A DNA stretch of 64,000 nt from Alistipes sp. Its GTDB lineage: Bacteria > Bacteroidota > Bacteroidia > Bacteroidales > Rikenellaceae. Numbering within the stretch: the first letter of the stretch is position 1; every line of letters starts with the position of its first letter. Position numbers and translations under genes: made by a program. Positions 39,851 to 49,697 of the stretch are shown here, in pieces. The notes under the pieces were generated by a model, which did no database searches, was not told the DNA's origin, and saw only the letters and a program-made list of their open reading frames with translations. The stretch is taken from contig JAIDUK010000006.1 of assembly GCA_029060215.1 (NCBI GenBank), positions 1 to 64,000 of the forward strand, read 5' to 3'.

Positions 39851-42829
39851 ATGCGAAAATATCTTTTGTCGTTCTTCTTCGCGGTGTGGGGCGCCTCCGG
39901 TCTTCAGGCCGCACCCGGTTCTCCGCGCGAGTTCATCGTGCGCGGGCACGAGTTGTTCGATCTGGGGCGTTGGACCGAGGCCCGGCACGAGTTTCTGGCA
40001 GCGCGCGCTGCGCTGCGCCCCGACCAGCGGGGCGATGCCGAGGAGATCGCTTTCTTTTTGGCCGCCTGCGCCGTCGAGTTGGGCAGCGACGATGCCGAGG
40101 GGGCGTTGATGCGTTTCGTCAACGATTATCCCCGCTCCGTCTTCAACAACAATGTCCACTTCGCGCTCGGTTCCTATTATTGCGCCAAGGGCGACATGGT
40201 CCTTGCCCGGCAGGCGTTCGGCCAGACCGATTACAAGGCCTTGAGCGCTTCGCGGCGCGAGCAGTTCGACATCCGCATGGGGTGCGTCGAGTTCGCCGAC
40301 GGCAACTACGATCTGGCCTACGATTATTTCGACCGCATCGGTCCGCGCAGCAAGTATGCCGACCATGCGCTTTATTACAAGGCTTATATCGATTATGCTT
40401 CGGAGCGGACGGGGCGTGCCCGGCAGGGATTCCAGCTTTTGGAGAAAAGCGACGCTTACAAGGACCTCGTGCCTTATTACTTGCTTCAGATCGAGTTCCG
40501 CGAGGAGAATTACCGCGCCGTCGTGGAGCGGGGCGAGGAGTTGGCGCAGCGTTCCGTGCCCGAGCGGCGGGCGGAGTTGGAACGCGTGATCGCCGAATCG
40601 TGGTTCCGGCTCGAAGATTATCCGCAGGCCATCGAGCATCTCGAGGCTTTCGGCCGGTCGGGCGGGGAGTTCGACCGCGAGGCTTGTTATCTGATGGGTT
40701 TTTCGCTCTATCGGACCGCCCGTTATCCCGAGGCTGCCGACTGGTTGCGCAAGGCGTGCGGTCCCGAGGATGCGCTCACGCAGAATGCGTCGTACCATTT
40801 GGCCGATTGTTATCTGCGGGTCGGCGACAAGCAGAGCGCCATGCAGTCGTTCGCCATGGCCAACGACGAGCGTTTCAATGCCGACATCGCCGAGGATGCT
40901 TTGTTCAATTACGCTAAGTTGCAGTACGAGCTCGGCGGCGGGGCTTTCAACGGTGCCATCAACATGCTGACCCAGTATGCCGAGCGTTATCCCTCTTCGC
41001 CCCGGGCCGAAGAGGCGCGTACGCTGCTCGTGGCCGCTTATTACAATTCGCGCGATTACGATGCGGCTTACAATGCCATCAAGGCTTCTTCATCCCGGGA
41101 TGGCGATATCCGCGCCGCTTTGCAGAAGATCGCCTACTTCCGGGGATTGGAGGCCTATGCCGCCGGAAACCTGACCGAGGCCCAGCGTTATCTCGAGGAG
41201 TCGGCGGCCGTGGGCGTCAGTTCCAAATATACGGCGCTCAACCACTTCTGGCAGGGCGAGATCGCTTTCGCCAAGGGCGATAAGGTCACGGCTACGGCCA
41301 AATACAATGCTTACCTCAAGCGGGCTCCCAAAACCGAGCGGGAGTACGCTTTCGCGTGGTACAACCTCGGTTATTGCGCTTTTTCGCGCAGCCGGCTGTC
41401 GTCGGCCGGGGAGGCTTTCGCCAATTTCCTGCGCTACCATTCCGACCGCGACCGTTACCGGGCTGATGCCTACAACCGGCAGGGCGATATCTGCTATGCC
41501 GAGCGGTTGTTCGAGGCGGCGGTCGAGGCCTACGACAAGGCCATCGCCATAGGCACCGTTCCCGAAAAGCATTACGCGGCTTATAAGCGTGCCGTCACCT
41601 TCGGGTTGCAGGGGCTCACGGACCAGAAGCTCAAGGCGCTCCGACAGATCGCCGACGCCCGGGACGGGGAGTATGCCGATGCCGCTTCCTGCGAGTTGGG
41701 GCGTTCCTGCATCGCTTTGGGCCGTTATGCCGAGGGGGCCCGTCAGCTCGAAAAGTTCTTGGCCGATTATCCTTCGTCGCCCCACCGCGTGCAGGCTTGT
41801 TCCGATCTGGGGCTCGCTTATTTCAATCTGGGCGATCAGAAGAAGTCGATGCACTACTACGACATGGTCGTCAAGGCGGCTCCCCATTCGCCCGAAGCCC
41901 GCGAAGCCATGCAGGGCATCCGCGAGATCTACGTCTCCGACGGCGACATCGACGGTTATTTCAAATATGCCGCTCAGGAGGGGTTGGAGAGCGACGTGAC
42001 TTCCATTTCGCGCGATTCGCTTTCGTTCGCCGCGGCTCAAAAGCTCTACCTCACCAACCGCCACGAGGTGGCGGCCCGGTCGTTGCGCAGCTACATCCGC
42101 AGTTATCCCAAGGGCAGTTACCGCGCCGATGCGCTTTATTACCTCTCCGATTGCTATCTGCGGCTCGGACAGCGCAAGGAGGCGATCGGCACCCTCTCCG
42201 AGTTGGCCGATCTGGGTACCAACAAGTATAGCGTCACCGTGTTGGAGCGTCTTTCCGAAATGACATGGGCCGACCGGCAGTACGACAAGGCCGCGGCCGC
42301 TTACCGGAAGTTCTACGACGTGGCTCCCACCGCCGCCGACCGGCAGAAGGCCATGACCGGGTATGTCCGCGCCACGGTCGCCGGGGGCGATCCGCAGAAA
42401 ATCGCCGACATGGCCGCCGACGTCTGCGCCCGGTCCGATGCCGGGGCCGTCGCTCTGCGCGAGGCCCGTTTCGCTTGGGCCGAGCAGTTGAGAGCCTCGA
42501 AACAGCAGGACGAGGCCTTGAAGCTCTACCGGATTCTCGCTGCCGACGTGCACACCCGCGAGGGTTCGGCCGCAGCTTATTATCTGATCGAAGATACGTT
42601 CGCCGGGGGCGATTCGGAGCAGACCGAGAAGGAGATCTTCGCCTTCTCCGAGCGTGAGCCGCAGGCCTATTGGCTCGCCAAGGCCTACATCCTCTTGGGC
42701 GACGTCTACGCCCGCCGCGGCGACGGATTCCAAGCGCGCGCTACTTGGCAGAGCGTGGCCGACGGTTATTCGCCCGCCGACGACGGCATCGTCGCCGAGG
42801 CCAAGGCCCGGATCCAAAAAATGAATTGA
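39851..42829 (+). CDS. Large secreted tetratricopeptide-repeat protein
   Basis: Signal peptide then about 950 aa of TPR motifs (e.g. SCIALGRYAEGARQLEKFLADYPSSP). Confidence 0.85.
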   Translation: MRKYLLSFFFAVWGASGLQAAPGSPREFIVRGHELFDLGRWTEARHEFLAARAALRPDQRGDAEEIAFFLAACAVELGSDDAEGALMRFVNDYPRSVFNNNVHFALGSYYCAKGDMVLARQAFGQTDYKALSASRREQFDIRMGCVEFADGNYDLAYDYFDRIGPRSKYADHALYYKAYIDYASERTGRARQGFQLLEKSDAYKDLVPYYLLQIEFREENYRAVVERGEELAQRSVPERRAELERVIAESWFRLEDYPQAIEHLEAFGRSGGEFDREACYLMGFSLYRTARYPEAADWLRKACGPEDALTQNASYHLADCYLRVGDKQSAMQSFAMANDERFNADIAEDALFNYAKLQYELGGGAFNGAINMLTQYAERYPSSPRAEEARTLLVAAYYNSRDYDAAYNAIKASSSRDGDIRAALQKIAYFRGLEAYAAGNLTEAQRYLEESAAVGVSSKYTALNHFWQGEIAFAKGDKVTATAKYNAYLKRAPKTEREYAFAWYNLGYCAFSRSRLSSAGEAFANFLRYHSDRDRYRADAYNRQGDICYAERLFEAAVEAYDKAIAIGTVPEKHYAAYKRAVTFGLQGLTDQKLKALRQIADARDGEYADAASCELGRSCIALGRYAEGARQLEKFLADYPSSPHRVQACSDLGLAYFNLGDQKKSMHYYDMVVKAAPHSPEAREAMQGIREIYVSDGDIDGYFKYAAQEGLESDVTSISRDSLSFAAAQKLYLTNRHEVAARSLRSYIRSYPKGSYRADALYYLSDCYLRLGQRKEAIGTLSELADLGTNKYSVTVLERLSEMTWADRQYDKAAAAYRKFYDVAPTAADRQKAMTGYVRATVAGGDPQKIADMAADVCARSDAGAVALREARFAWAEQLRASKQQDEALKLYRILAADVHTREGSAAAYYLIEDTFAGGDSEQTEKEIFAFSEREPQAYWLAKAYILLGDVYARRGDGFQARATWQSVADGYSPADDGIVAEAKARIQKMN

Positions 42830-42831
42830 CC

Positions 42832-44571
42832 ATGAGAAAATGTTTCATAGCCGCCGCCTTCGTCGCGGCGTTCCACGGGGTGGTTTCGGCGCAGGTCGAG
42901 AAGGTCGTCGAGGTGACCAAGACCTACGTCCCCAGTCTGGAGAGCGCCGTCAAGCTCTCCGTCGCGCCCAACATGACCGATACGGTGCAGATGTATCCCG
43001 ACATCGATTATTCCATCGCGCCGCTTTCGATCGAGACTTCGTTCCGTACGCGCCCCATCCGTCCCGCTTCGGTCACTTATTGGGAGTTCAACCGTCCGCG
43101 GAGTTGTTATCTTAAGGCCGGGGCCGGTTATCCGCTCAATTCCGAGGTCGATTTCTACGCTTCGTCGCAGAACCACGATACGGGTTACGTCATCGGGTAT
43201 CTCAACCACGAGGGGCGTTACGCCAATATCCGCAACGATTTCGGGAACCTTCGGAATTCCATCCGCTTGGCCAACCGCGCAGGCGCTGCCGCCGGGCTCT
43301 ACCTCGGCCGGCATGTTTTCGAGGGCGAGGTGAGCTACGACAATAGGTTGTATCATCGTTACGGCCGTCATATTCCCTTGGGCGTGGCGTTCGACGATCT
43401 CTATGCCGGGGCCGTCGTCGATTACGGCGATGCGAATCTGAAGTTGCGCATCGGCGACGATTTTCTCGACCTGAGCCGCGTCAACTTCGAGATCGCGCTC
43501 TCGGGCGGTCTCTTCTTCGACCATTCGGATGTCGCGCAGCGCGCCGGGCAGAATCTGCTCGGGGCAAGCGGCCGCATCGGCAAGGCGTTCGGACGGCATC
43601 GGTTTACGCTCGATGCCGGTTACGAGCGGTTCGGGGGCAGCAAGAACCTCAAGGGGTTGCGTCAGCAGCAGATCCATGCCGGGGTGCGTTACGGCCACGA
43701 CGGCGAGGCGGTGCGGCTCGAGGTCGGCGCCGAGTATTACCGCGATGAAATAAAGGGCCAGACCAGCGGCGATTACATCTTGCCGTTCGCCCGCGTCCAC
43801 TTCACGCTCGGGGCTCGCGAGTTCCGGCCCTTCGTCGAGGCCGACGGCAAGGTGCAGGACAACAGTTTCCGTTCGCTCGCCCGGCAGAATCCCTATGTCG
43901 CCGGGGGTGTCCAGACCGAAGAGGGGACAGGGCTTTGGCTGGATAAAAGTTCGGTCGACTACAACGTGCGGCTCGGTTTGGGCGGTACGCTTTGGCGCAA
44001 TCGGTTCGATTATCGGGTCTATGTCGGCTTCTCCATCCGCGACCACCACGTCTATTGGTACGGCAATCTGGCCGCCGACCGGCAGCAGGAGGGTTTTTCC
44101 GGGGCTTTGATGCCCGTCTTGTCGCGGCAGACGGTCTCTTCGTTGCACGGCGAGATCATCTATCGGCCCGTCAGCCAGTTGCGCATCGACCTCGGCGTGC
44201 ACGGCTTCATCTACAACGACGACCGCCTGCGTATGTATGGCCGGCGGATCGGGTTGGGCAACGGCGAGCCCCAGTTCCGGGCCAATGCCGCCATCCGTTA
44301 TCAGGGGCGTAAGATCGCCTTCGGCGTCAATGCCCTCGCTGAGAGCAAGCGGCTTTGGAGCGTCTTCGTCTCCCGTGGCGACGAGCATTCGGCCGAGCGT
44401 TATTCCGTGCCTTTCGCCGTCAACCTCGGGGCCGATTTCGAGTGGAAGATCTCGGGGCGGGTCGCCGTCTTCGTCGAGGGGCGCAACTTGCTTGACCGCA
44501 AGCTCTACGAGTATCCGTGGTATCCCGAGTACCGCATCAACTTCACCGCTGGTGCCAAGGTCGTCTTTTAG
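42832..44571 (+). CDS. Outer-membrane beta-barrel protein (TonB-receptor-like barrel without obvious plug)
   Basis: Signal peptide, alternating beta strands, C-terminal YRINFTAGAKVVF; no recognisable plug domain. Confidence 0.7.
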   Translation: MRKCFIAAAFVAAFHGVVSAQVEKVVEVTKTYVPSLESAVKLSVAPNMTDTVQMYPDIDYSIAPLSIETSFRTRPIRPASVTYWEFNRPRSCYLKAGAGYPLNSEVDFYASSQNHDTGYVIGYLNHEGRYANIRNDFGNLRNSIRLANRAGAAAGLYLGRHVFEGEVSYDNRLYHRYGRHIPLGVAFDDLYAGAVVDYGDANLKLRIGDDFLDLSRVNFEIALSGGLFFDHSDVAQRAGQNLLGASGRIGKAFGRHRFTLDAGYERFGGSKNLKGLRQQQIHAGVRYGHDGEAVRLEVGAEYYRDEIKGQTSGDYILPFARVHFTLGAREFRPFVEADGKVQDNSFRSLARQNPYVAGGVQTEEGTGLWLDKSSVDYNVRLGLGGTLWRNRFDYRVYVGFSIRDHHVYWYGNLAADRQQEGFSGALMPVLSRQTVSSLHGEIIYRPVSQLRIDLGVHGFIYNDDRLRMYGRRIGLGNGEPQFRANAAIRYQGRKIAFGVNALAESKRLWSVFVSRGDEHSAERYSVPFAVNLGADFEWKISGRVAVFVEGRNLLDRKLYEYPWYPEYRINFTAGAKVVF

Positions 44572-44590
44572 AGCGGTTCTCTTATAGCGT

Positions 44591-44624
44591 CAATGGCGGA
44601 ATTCCCAAGGGAATTCCGCCATTG
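44591..44624 (+). terminator. Strong hairpin downstream of the OM-barrel gene
   Basis: CAATGGCGGAATTCC-caag-GGAATTCCGCCATTG, 15-bp perfect stem; no long U tract. Confidence 0.65.
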
Positions 44625-44643
44625 CGTTATGGGCATGAAAAAA

Positions 44644-44740
44644 GGGTGAGCTACTTATATCGCACCGCTGCGACCGCATACCCTTGCTCGATTCCTCGCC
44701 TAGGGGGGTTCTGCAGGAGCTGGTCGTATAAGACTCACCC
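44644..44740 (-). ncRNA. ffs: Small bacterial signal recognition particle RNA (4.5S-like)
   Basis: Minus strand GGGTGAGTCTTATACGACC...TAGG-CGA-GGAA-TCG-AGCA...GGTCG...TATAAGTAGCTCACCC: terminal helix GGGTGAG/CTCACCC, GGAA apical loop flanked by (C/U)AGG and AGCA of the Ffh-binding domain; followed by a T-run; preceded by TACTTTTG -7 box and TTTG 19 bp upstream. Confidence 0.88.
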
Positions 44741-44789
44741 GACCGCAAAAGTAGGAAAATTTTATATCTTTGCAAAAATTTCGCAAGCA

Positions 44790-45800
44790 ATGCGTAAAAA
44801 AATCGTCTATCTTCTCTCGGCTGTCGGGGCTGCCGTGCTCCTCGCCGCGACGATCGTCTTCGTTCAGTTCCGGGGCAATGCCGTGCGCGGCAAGAGCGAG
44901 TTGTTCGTGGCTTCGAAGGCCGATTACGGGCAGCTCGTCGATTCGTTGATGCCTCGTATCAGGCATCGGGCGGCGTTCCGTTTCTACGCCCGGCGGATCG
45001 GGTTGGCCGATAGTTTCAAGCCGGGCCATTATGTGCTCGACCGCGGTATGAACGTCATCCGTATCGCCCGCATGCTCAAGTTGGGTTTGCAGACTCCCGT
45101 CCGGGTCACCATCAACAACGTGCGTACTCCGGCCCAGCTGGCTCAGAAGCTCGCCCGGCAGCTCGATGCCGATTCCGCCGCTCTCATGCAGGCGCTCGTC
45201 TCCCGCGAGTCGGCCGAGCGGGTCGGTTTCGACAGCGTCGCGTTCTTCTCGATGTTCATCCCCGATTCCTACGAGTTCTATTGGACCGTTTCGCCCGAGG
45301 AGTTCGTGTCGAGTATGAAGCGGGAGTACGACCGTTTCTGGACCCCCGAGCGCGATTCGCTGCGCAAGCGCAGCGGGCTGAGCCGGCTGGGAGTATTGAC
45401 GCTGGCTTCCATCGTCTACGAGGAGACCCGCAAGAGCGACGAGATGCCGCGCGTCGCAGGCGTCTACATCAACCGGTTGAGGCGGGGCATTCCGCTTCAG
45501 GCCGATCCTACGGTCAAGTTCGCCATGCAGGACTTCGCTTTGCGGCGCATCCTCTACAAGCATCTCAAGTTTCCGTCGCCCTACAATACCTATATTAATA
45601 GGGGCCTTCCGCCGTCGCCCATCTGCATGCCCGGCAAGAACGCCATCGACGCCGTGCTCAATTTCGAGAAGCACGATTACATCTTCTTCTGCGCCCGGCC
45701 CGAGTTCGACGGCTACCACAATTTCGCCCGTACGTTCGCCGAGCACATGAACAACGCCCGCGCTTACAGCGCCGAGCTCAACCGGCGCAATATCAAGTAG
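44790..45800 (+). CDS. mltG: Endolytic transglycosylase MltG (YceG-like)
   Basis: TM anchor, LASIVYEETRKSDEMPRVAGVYINRLRRGIPLQADPTVKFA, YNTYINRGLPPSPICMPG. Confidence 0.95.
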   Translation: MRKKIVYLLSAVGAAVLLAATIVFVQFRGNAVRGKSELFVASKADYGQLVDSLMPRIRHRAAFRFYARRIGLADSFKPGHYVLDRGMNVIRIARMLKLGLQTPVRVTINNVRTPAQLAQKLARQLDADSAALMQALVSRESAERVGFDSVAFFSMFIPDSYEFYWTVSPEEFVSSMKREYDRFWTPERDSLRKRSGLSRLGVLTLASIVYEETRKSDEMPRVAGVYINRLRRGIPLQADPTVKFAMQDFALRRILYKHLKFPSPYNTYINRGLPPSPICMPGKNAIDAVLNFEKHDYIFFCARPEFDGYHNFARTFAEHMNNARAYSAELNRRNIK

Positions 45801-45823
45801 CCGCTCCCGCCGTTCCGATTGCA

Positions 45824-45850
45824 AAAGCCCGCCGTTCGAAGGCGGGCTTT
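45824..45850. terminator. Bidirectional terminator between mltG and the NTF2-like gene
   Basis: AAAGCCCGCC-gttcgaa-GGCGGGCTTT. Confidence 0.8.
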
Positions 45851-45874
45851 CGTCGTTTCCGGGCGTCGGACAGC

Positions 45875-46258
45875 TTATTTCGCGATCGTATCCGAGTTTT
45901 GGTTGTAGGCTTTCGCCACGCATTTCCACTGTCCGTCCATTTTCAGCAGAAGCAGATAGTCGGTGAAGTCGATGCGGTCGCCCCAGCCTTCTTCGAGCAC
46001 CCGTACTACCGCAAGCGTCTCTTCGACGGCCATCACATCGATTCGGGCCTTGAATTTTTCGCCGCCGCCCACCGTGTCTACATTGCGGTAGAATTGTTCG
46101 ATGGAGCCGCGTTCCGGGGTTTCGTCCAGACAGCCGAACAGAACGGCATCTTCGGTGAAGAGTTCGCGGGCATGGCGGCTGTCGCCTTCCGCTACGCTTC
46201 TCACAAATTTCATGGCGGCTTCTTCTACGGCCGCATATTCCTTGATCGGGTCGCGCAT
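45875..46258 (-). CDS. Nuclear transport factor 2 / putative lumazine-binding-like family protein
   Basis: 127 aa from MRDPIKEYAAVEEAAMKFVRSVAEGDSRHARELFTEDAVLFG...; fold-typical pattern. Confidence 0.7.
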   Translation of the reverse strand: MRDPIKEYAAVEEAAMKFVRSVAEGDSRHARELFTEDAVLFGCLDETPERGSIEQFYRNVDTVGGGEKFKARIDVMAVEETLAVVRVLEEGWGDRIDFTDYLLLLKMDGQWKCVAKAYNQNSDTIAK

Positions 46259-46417
46259 GGTGTTTGTGTGTGTTGGTTTGACTGCTGCAAAGTTAGCGGG
46301 CGGTTGCGGTCGGTGCAAGTACCGAAAAATGATTCGGGTACCGAAAATTTTTTCGGTATACTTTCTGTTCTGTGGATTATCTTTATTTTTGCAGCATACA
46401 ACCGAACCGTTCTGCCA

Positions 46418-46771
46418 ATGTACCAACGAAAAATTCCGGTCGATCTGAGTTGTCCTCTGCGGTTGACCATGAGCCTGATCAATTCCAAATGGAAGTCCTG
46501 CATCCTCGACGAGCTGCGCCACGGGCCCATGCGGCCCAGCTGCCTGCACCGGGCCTTGCCCGAGGCAGCGCCGCGCGTGTTGGATTTGCAGCTCCGGGAG
46601 TTGGCCGAGGACGGGCTCGTTGTCAAGACGATCTTTCCCGAGCTTCCGCCGCGGTCGGAGTATGCCATTACCGCATTGGGGCGTTCGTTGCTCCCGATCA
46701 TCGATGCCATGATCGCGTGGGGCGAGCAGAACAGGAGTTTGTTCGAGCGGAAGTTTCCGCCCCTCGATTGA
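46418..46771 (+). CDS. HxlR family winged-helix transcriptional regulator
   Basis: CPLRLTMSLINSKWKSCILDELRHGPMRPSCLHRALPEAAPRVLDLQLRELAEDGLV. Confidence 0.92.
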   Translation: MYQRKIPVDLSCPLRLTMSLINSKWKSCILDELRHGPMRPSCLHRALPEAAPRVLDLQLRELAEDGLVVKTIFPELPPRSEYAITALGRSLLPIIDAMIAWGEQNRSLFERKFPPLD

Positions 46772-46847
46772 GCCTGCCGCCGCTTCGGGCGCTTATTTTT
46801 CGGGCTATGCGTCCGTTTTCCGGCCTTTTTTCGTACATTTGTTCCCT

Positions 46848-47444
46848 ATGCTTACCAGAATCTTCGGGCAGAATCCTTCGGAGCGGGAGTTGCAGCGGGT
46901 CGTTGCGGCGCTCGAGAGCGACGATCTGATCATCTATCCCACCGACAGCGTCTATGCTTTCGGGTGTTCGGTCCGTTCGGCCCGGGCCATTGAGCGGCTG
47001 CGGCGTCTGAAGGGCAAGGACGAGTTCGCGTTGGTCTTCGCCGATCTCGCGCAGGCCGCCGAGTTCTGCCGCATCGACAATGCCGCGTTCCGGATTCTGC
47101 GGCGCAATCTTCCCGGTCCGTTCACGTTCGTGCTGCCCGCTTCGTCGCTCGTGCCCGACAAGACGCTCGGCCGGCGCAAGACCATCGGCGTGCGGATTCC
47201 CGCCCATCCCGTCGCCCGGGCCATCGTCGGGGCGTTGAGGTGTCCGCTGGTCACCGCTTCGGTGCGCGAGGACAGCGAGGAGACCGAGTACATGACTGAT
47301 CCCGAGCTCATCCACGAGCGTTACGGCCGCGAGGTCGCTTGGGTCGTCGACGGCGGGGCGGGGGACCTCGTGCCTACTTCGGTCGTCGACCTTTCCGGTC
47401 CGGAGCCCGAGATCCTGCGCGAGGGCAAAGGCGAGTTGAATTAG
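46848..47444 (+). CDS. L-threonylcarbamoyladenylate synthase (Sua5/YrdC/YwlC family)
   Basis: LIIYPTDSVYAFGC, RRKTIGVRIPAHPVARAIVGAL. Confidence 0.92.
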   Translation: MLTRIFGQNPSERELQRVVAALESDDLIIYPTDSVYAFGCSVRSARAIERLRRLKGKDEFALVFADLAQAAEFCRIDNAAFRILRRNLPGPFTFVLPASSLVPDKTLGRRKTIGVRIPAHPVARAIVGALRCPLVTASVREDSEETEYMTDPELIHERYGREVAWVVDGGAGDLVPTSVVDLSGPEPEILREGKGELN

Positions 47445-47470
47445 TACTTATATATAAATACGGTTTTGTC

Positions 47471-48010
47471 ATGAAAAATTCTTTTTGGGGCGATGCGGCC
47501 CTTTACGGTGCTTTCCTCGGGTTGGCCGAGATCCTTTTCACTACCTTGGAGCTCGCCGTGCCCTTCACCGGGCTCGGTTTGTTGCACTTCGCCGTCTTCG
47601 TGGCGTTGTTGGTCTTCTTCACCAAGCGCCGCGTCCGTTTGTGCGCTTCCGAGGAGACGGGTTACGGTTACGGCGAGTGCTTGAAGTATATCTTGGCCAT
47701 GTCGCTCTTCGCCGGGGTGCTCGTGGGGGCTTATTCGGCCGTCGCCGCCAATTTCCTCTTCCCCGAGAAATATCAGGCCGTCATCGACCAGTCGCTTTCC
47801 GTTCTTTCGCAGACCGGGGTCTATACTTCCGACATGCTTCGGCAGATGCAGTCCATGTTGCGGCGGATGATCTTCTCGCCGGTGTGGGCGCTCTTTTCCA
47901 ACCTCTTTTCCTACGCTTTCAAAGGGGTGTTCTGCGGGTTGATCGTCGCGGCGTTCACCAAGCGTAACCCGCAGTTGTTCGGGTCCGAGCCTTCTTCCGA
48001 CCATGAGTAG
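47471..48010 (+). CDS. DUF4199 domain-containing membrane protein
   Basis: Multi-TM 179 aa protein, operon with GT2 and DUF4293-like genes. Confidence 0.75.
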   Translation: MKNSFWGDAALYGAFLGLAEILFTTLELAVPFTGLGLLHFAVFVALLVFFTKRRVRLCASEETGYGYGECLKYILAMSLFAGVLVGAYSAVAANFLFPEKYQAVIDQSLSVLSQTGVYTSDMLRQMQSMLRRMIFSPVWALFSNLFSYAFKGVFCGLIVAAFTKRNPQLFGSEPSSDHE

Positions 48011-48959
48011 CCCCGATATTTCGGTTGTCGTGCCCCTCTACAACGAGGAGCAGTCGCTGCCCGAGCTCGCCGCATGGATCGACCGCGTCGCTGTCGCCCA
48101 TAGCCTTTCCTACGAGATTATTTTCGTCGACGACGGGTCGTCCGACGGGTCGTGGAACGTCATCGAGCAGCTTCGGGCACAGTTTCCCGCTGTGCGGGGC
48201 ATCCGTTTCGCCCGTAATTACGGCAAGTCCGCCGCGCTTTTTTGCGGGTTCGAGGCCGCTCAGGGCGAGGTCGTTTTCACCATGGACGCCGATTTGCAGG
48301 ATTCGCCCGACGAGATTCCCGCCATGCGGAGCATGATTCTCGACGAGGGCTACGACCTCGTTTCCGGGTGGAAGCGGAAGCGTTTCGACCCCGTCGGCAA
48401 GCGGTGGCCCAGCAAGTTCTTCAATTGGACCGCGCGCGTCGCTTCCGGCATCCGGCTCCACGATTTCAATTGCGGGCTCAAGGCCTACCGGCGCAAGGTC
48501 GTCAAGTCCATCGAGGTCTACGGCGAGATGCACCGGTTCATCCCCATCCTCGCCCGCAAGGCCGGGTTCCGCCGCATCGGCGAGAAGGTCGTCGAGCATC
48601 ATCCCCGCAAGTACGGGTGTTCCAAGTTCGGGCTCGAGCGCATGGTCAAGGGCTACCTCGACCTCATCACCGTCTTGTTCATGTCCCATTTCGGACGGTC
48701 GCCCATGTATTTCTTCGGCGGGCTCGGGACCCTCATGTTCTTTTTCGGCGGCGTCACTACCGTGTGGGTCATCGCCGCCAAGCTCTGGAAGCAGGCCCAC
48801 GGCCTGCCTTTGCGGCCCGTCGCCGACCAGCCGTTGTTCTACCTCGCCATGCTCGCGGTCGTCCTCGGCGTCCAGCTCTTTTTGGCCGGGTTTCTCGGCG
48901 AGCTCGTCAACCGGGGTTCTTCCGACCGCAACAAGTATTTGATCGATAAACAATTGTAG
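48003..48959 (+). CDS. Glycosyltransferase family 2 (DPM1/GtrB-like, two C-terminal TM helices)
   Basis: ISVVVPLYNEEQSLPEL, IIFVDDGSSDGSW, FTMDADLQDSPDEIP, FNCGLKAYRR. Confidence 0.95.
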   Translation: MSSPDISVVVPLYNEEQSLPELAAWIDRVAVAHSLSYEIIFVDDGSSDGSWNVIEQLRAQFPAVRGIRFARNYGKSAALFCGFEAAQGEVVFTMDADLQDSPDEIPAMRSMILDEGYDLVSGWKRKRFDPVGKRWPSKFFNWTARVASGIRLHDFNCGLKAYRRKVVKSIEVYGEMHRFIPILARKAGFRRIGEKVVEHHPRKYGCSKFGLERMVKGYLDLITVLFMSHFGRSPMYFFGGLGTLMFFFGGVTTVWVIAAKLWKQAHGLPLRPVADQPLFYLAMLAVVLGVQLFLAGFLGELVNRGSSDRNKYLIDKQL

Positions 48960-48961
48960 TT

Positions 48962-49426
48962 ATGATACAGCGTATCCAGTCCCTCTATCTGCTCGCCGTG
49001 TCGGTTTTCATGGCCGTCGCGCTCTTCGCTCCGCTCGCTTGGTTCGCCGGCGATGCCGGGGAGTTCCGGCTCCATGCCTTCGCGCTTCGCGAGGTCGGCG
49101 GCGAGGCCGTGCATTCCGCGGTCTATATGGGCGTGCTCTTCGTCCTCGCCGGTGTGTTGCCGTTCGTCTCGATTTTCTTGTTCCGGCGGCGTTTGTTGCA
49201 GATCCGTCTCTGCGTCGTCGAGGCCGTGTTGCTCATCGGGTGCGTCGTCATGGAGGGCGTCTATTACTTTCTCGGTTGGCGGGTCTTTTCCGTCTTGACA
49301 TTCCATTTGCAGGGTCCGCGCGTCGCCGCTGCGTTGCCCGTCGTTTGTCTCGTCTTCGTGTGGTTGGCTGCCCGCGCCATCTTGCACGACGAGTTGCTCG
49401 TCCGCGCCGCCGACCGCATCCGTTAG
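48962..49426 (+). CDS. DUF4293 family membrane protein
   Basis: MIQRIQSLYLLAVSVFMAVALF...; four TM helices; position after DUF4199-GT2. Confidence 0.8.
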   Translation: MIQRIQSLYLLAVSVFMAVALFAPLAWFAGDAGEFRLHAFALREVGGEAVHSAVYMGVLFVLAGVLPFVSIFLFRRRLLQIRLCVVEAVLLIGCVVMEGVYYFLGWRVFSVLTFHLQGPRVAAALPVVCLVFVWLAARAILHDELLVRAADRIR

Positions 49427-49444
49427 GAGCCTTCTTTTTCGTTC

Positions 49445-49480
49445 GGCACCGGTCCGTTTCCGCGGATCGGTGCTTTTTTT
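49445..49480 (+). terminator. Intrinsic terminator of DUF4199-GT2-DUF4293 operon
   Basis: GCACCGGTCCG-tttccg-CGGATCGGTGC followed by a run of T. Confidence 0.8.
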
Positions 49481-49522
49481 TTGTCCGTCAGCCTTTTTTA
49501 TTATAAAAAAGGTGGCAGGAAC

Positions 49523-49553
49523 TTTGTTCGTAAATAAAAAAAGTTTATCTTTG
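49523..49553 (+). promoter_or_regulatory. Consensus Bacteroidota promoter
   Basis: TTTG (49523-49526)-N19-TATCTTTG (49546-49553), exact match to TTTG-N19-TAnnTTTG. Confidence 0.8.
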
Positions 49554-49697
49554 AGGTACGTTTTCTTAGTCGGATGCGATGCCGGATTCGCCTGTTTTTG
49601 CCGAGACTGGAAAACCTGCATATAGTTGAACAATATTGTTATTATGTAATGGTATTGGCTGTGTAGACGGAAATCTCAAGTTGTTTTATTAAAATTC

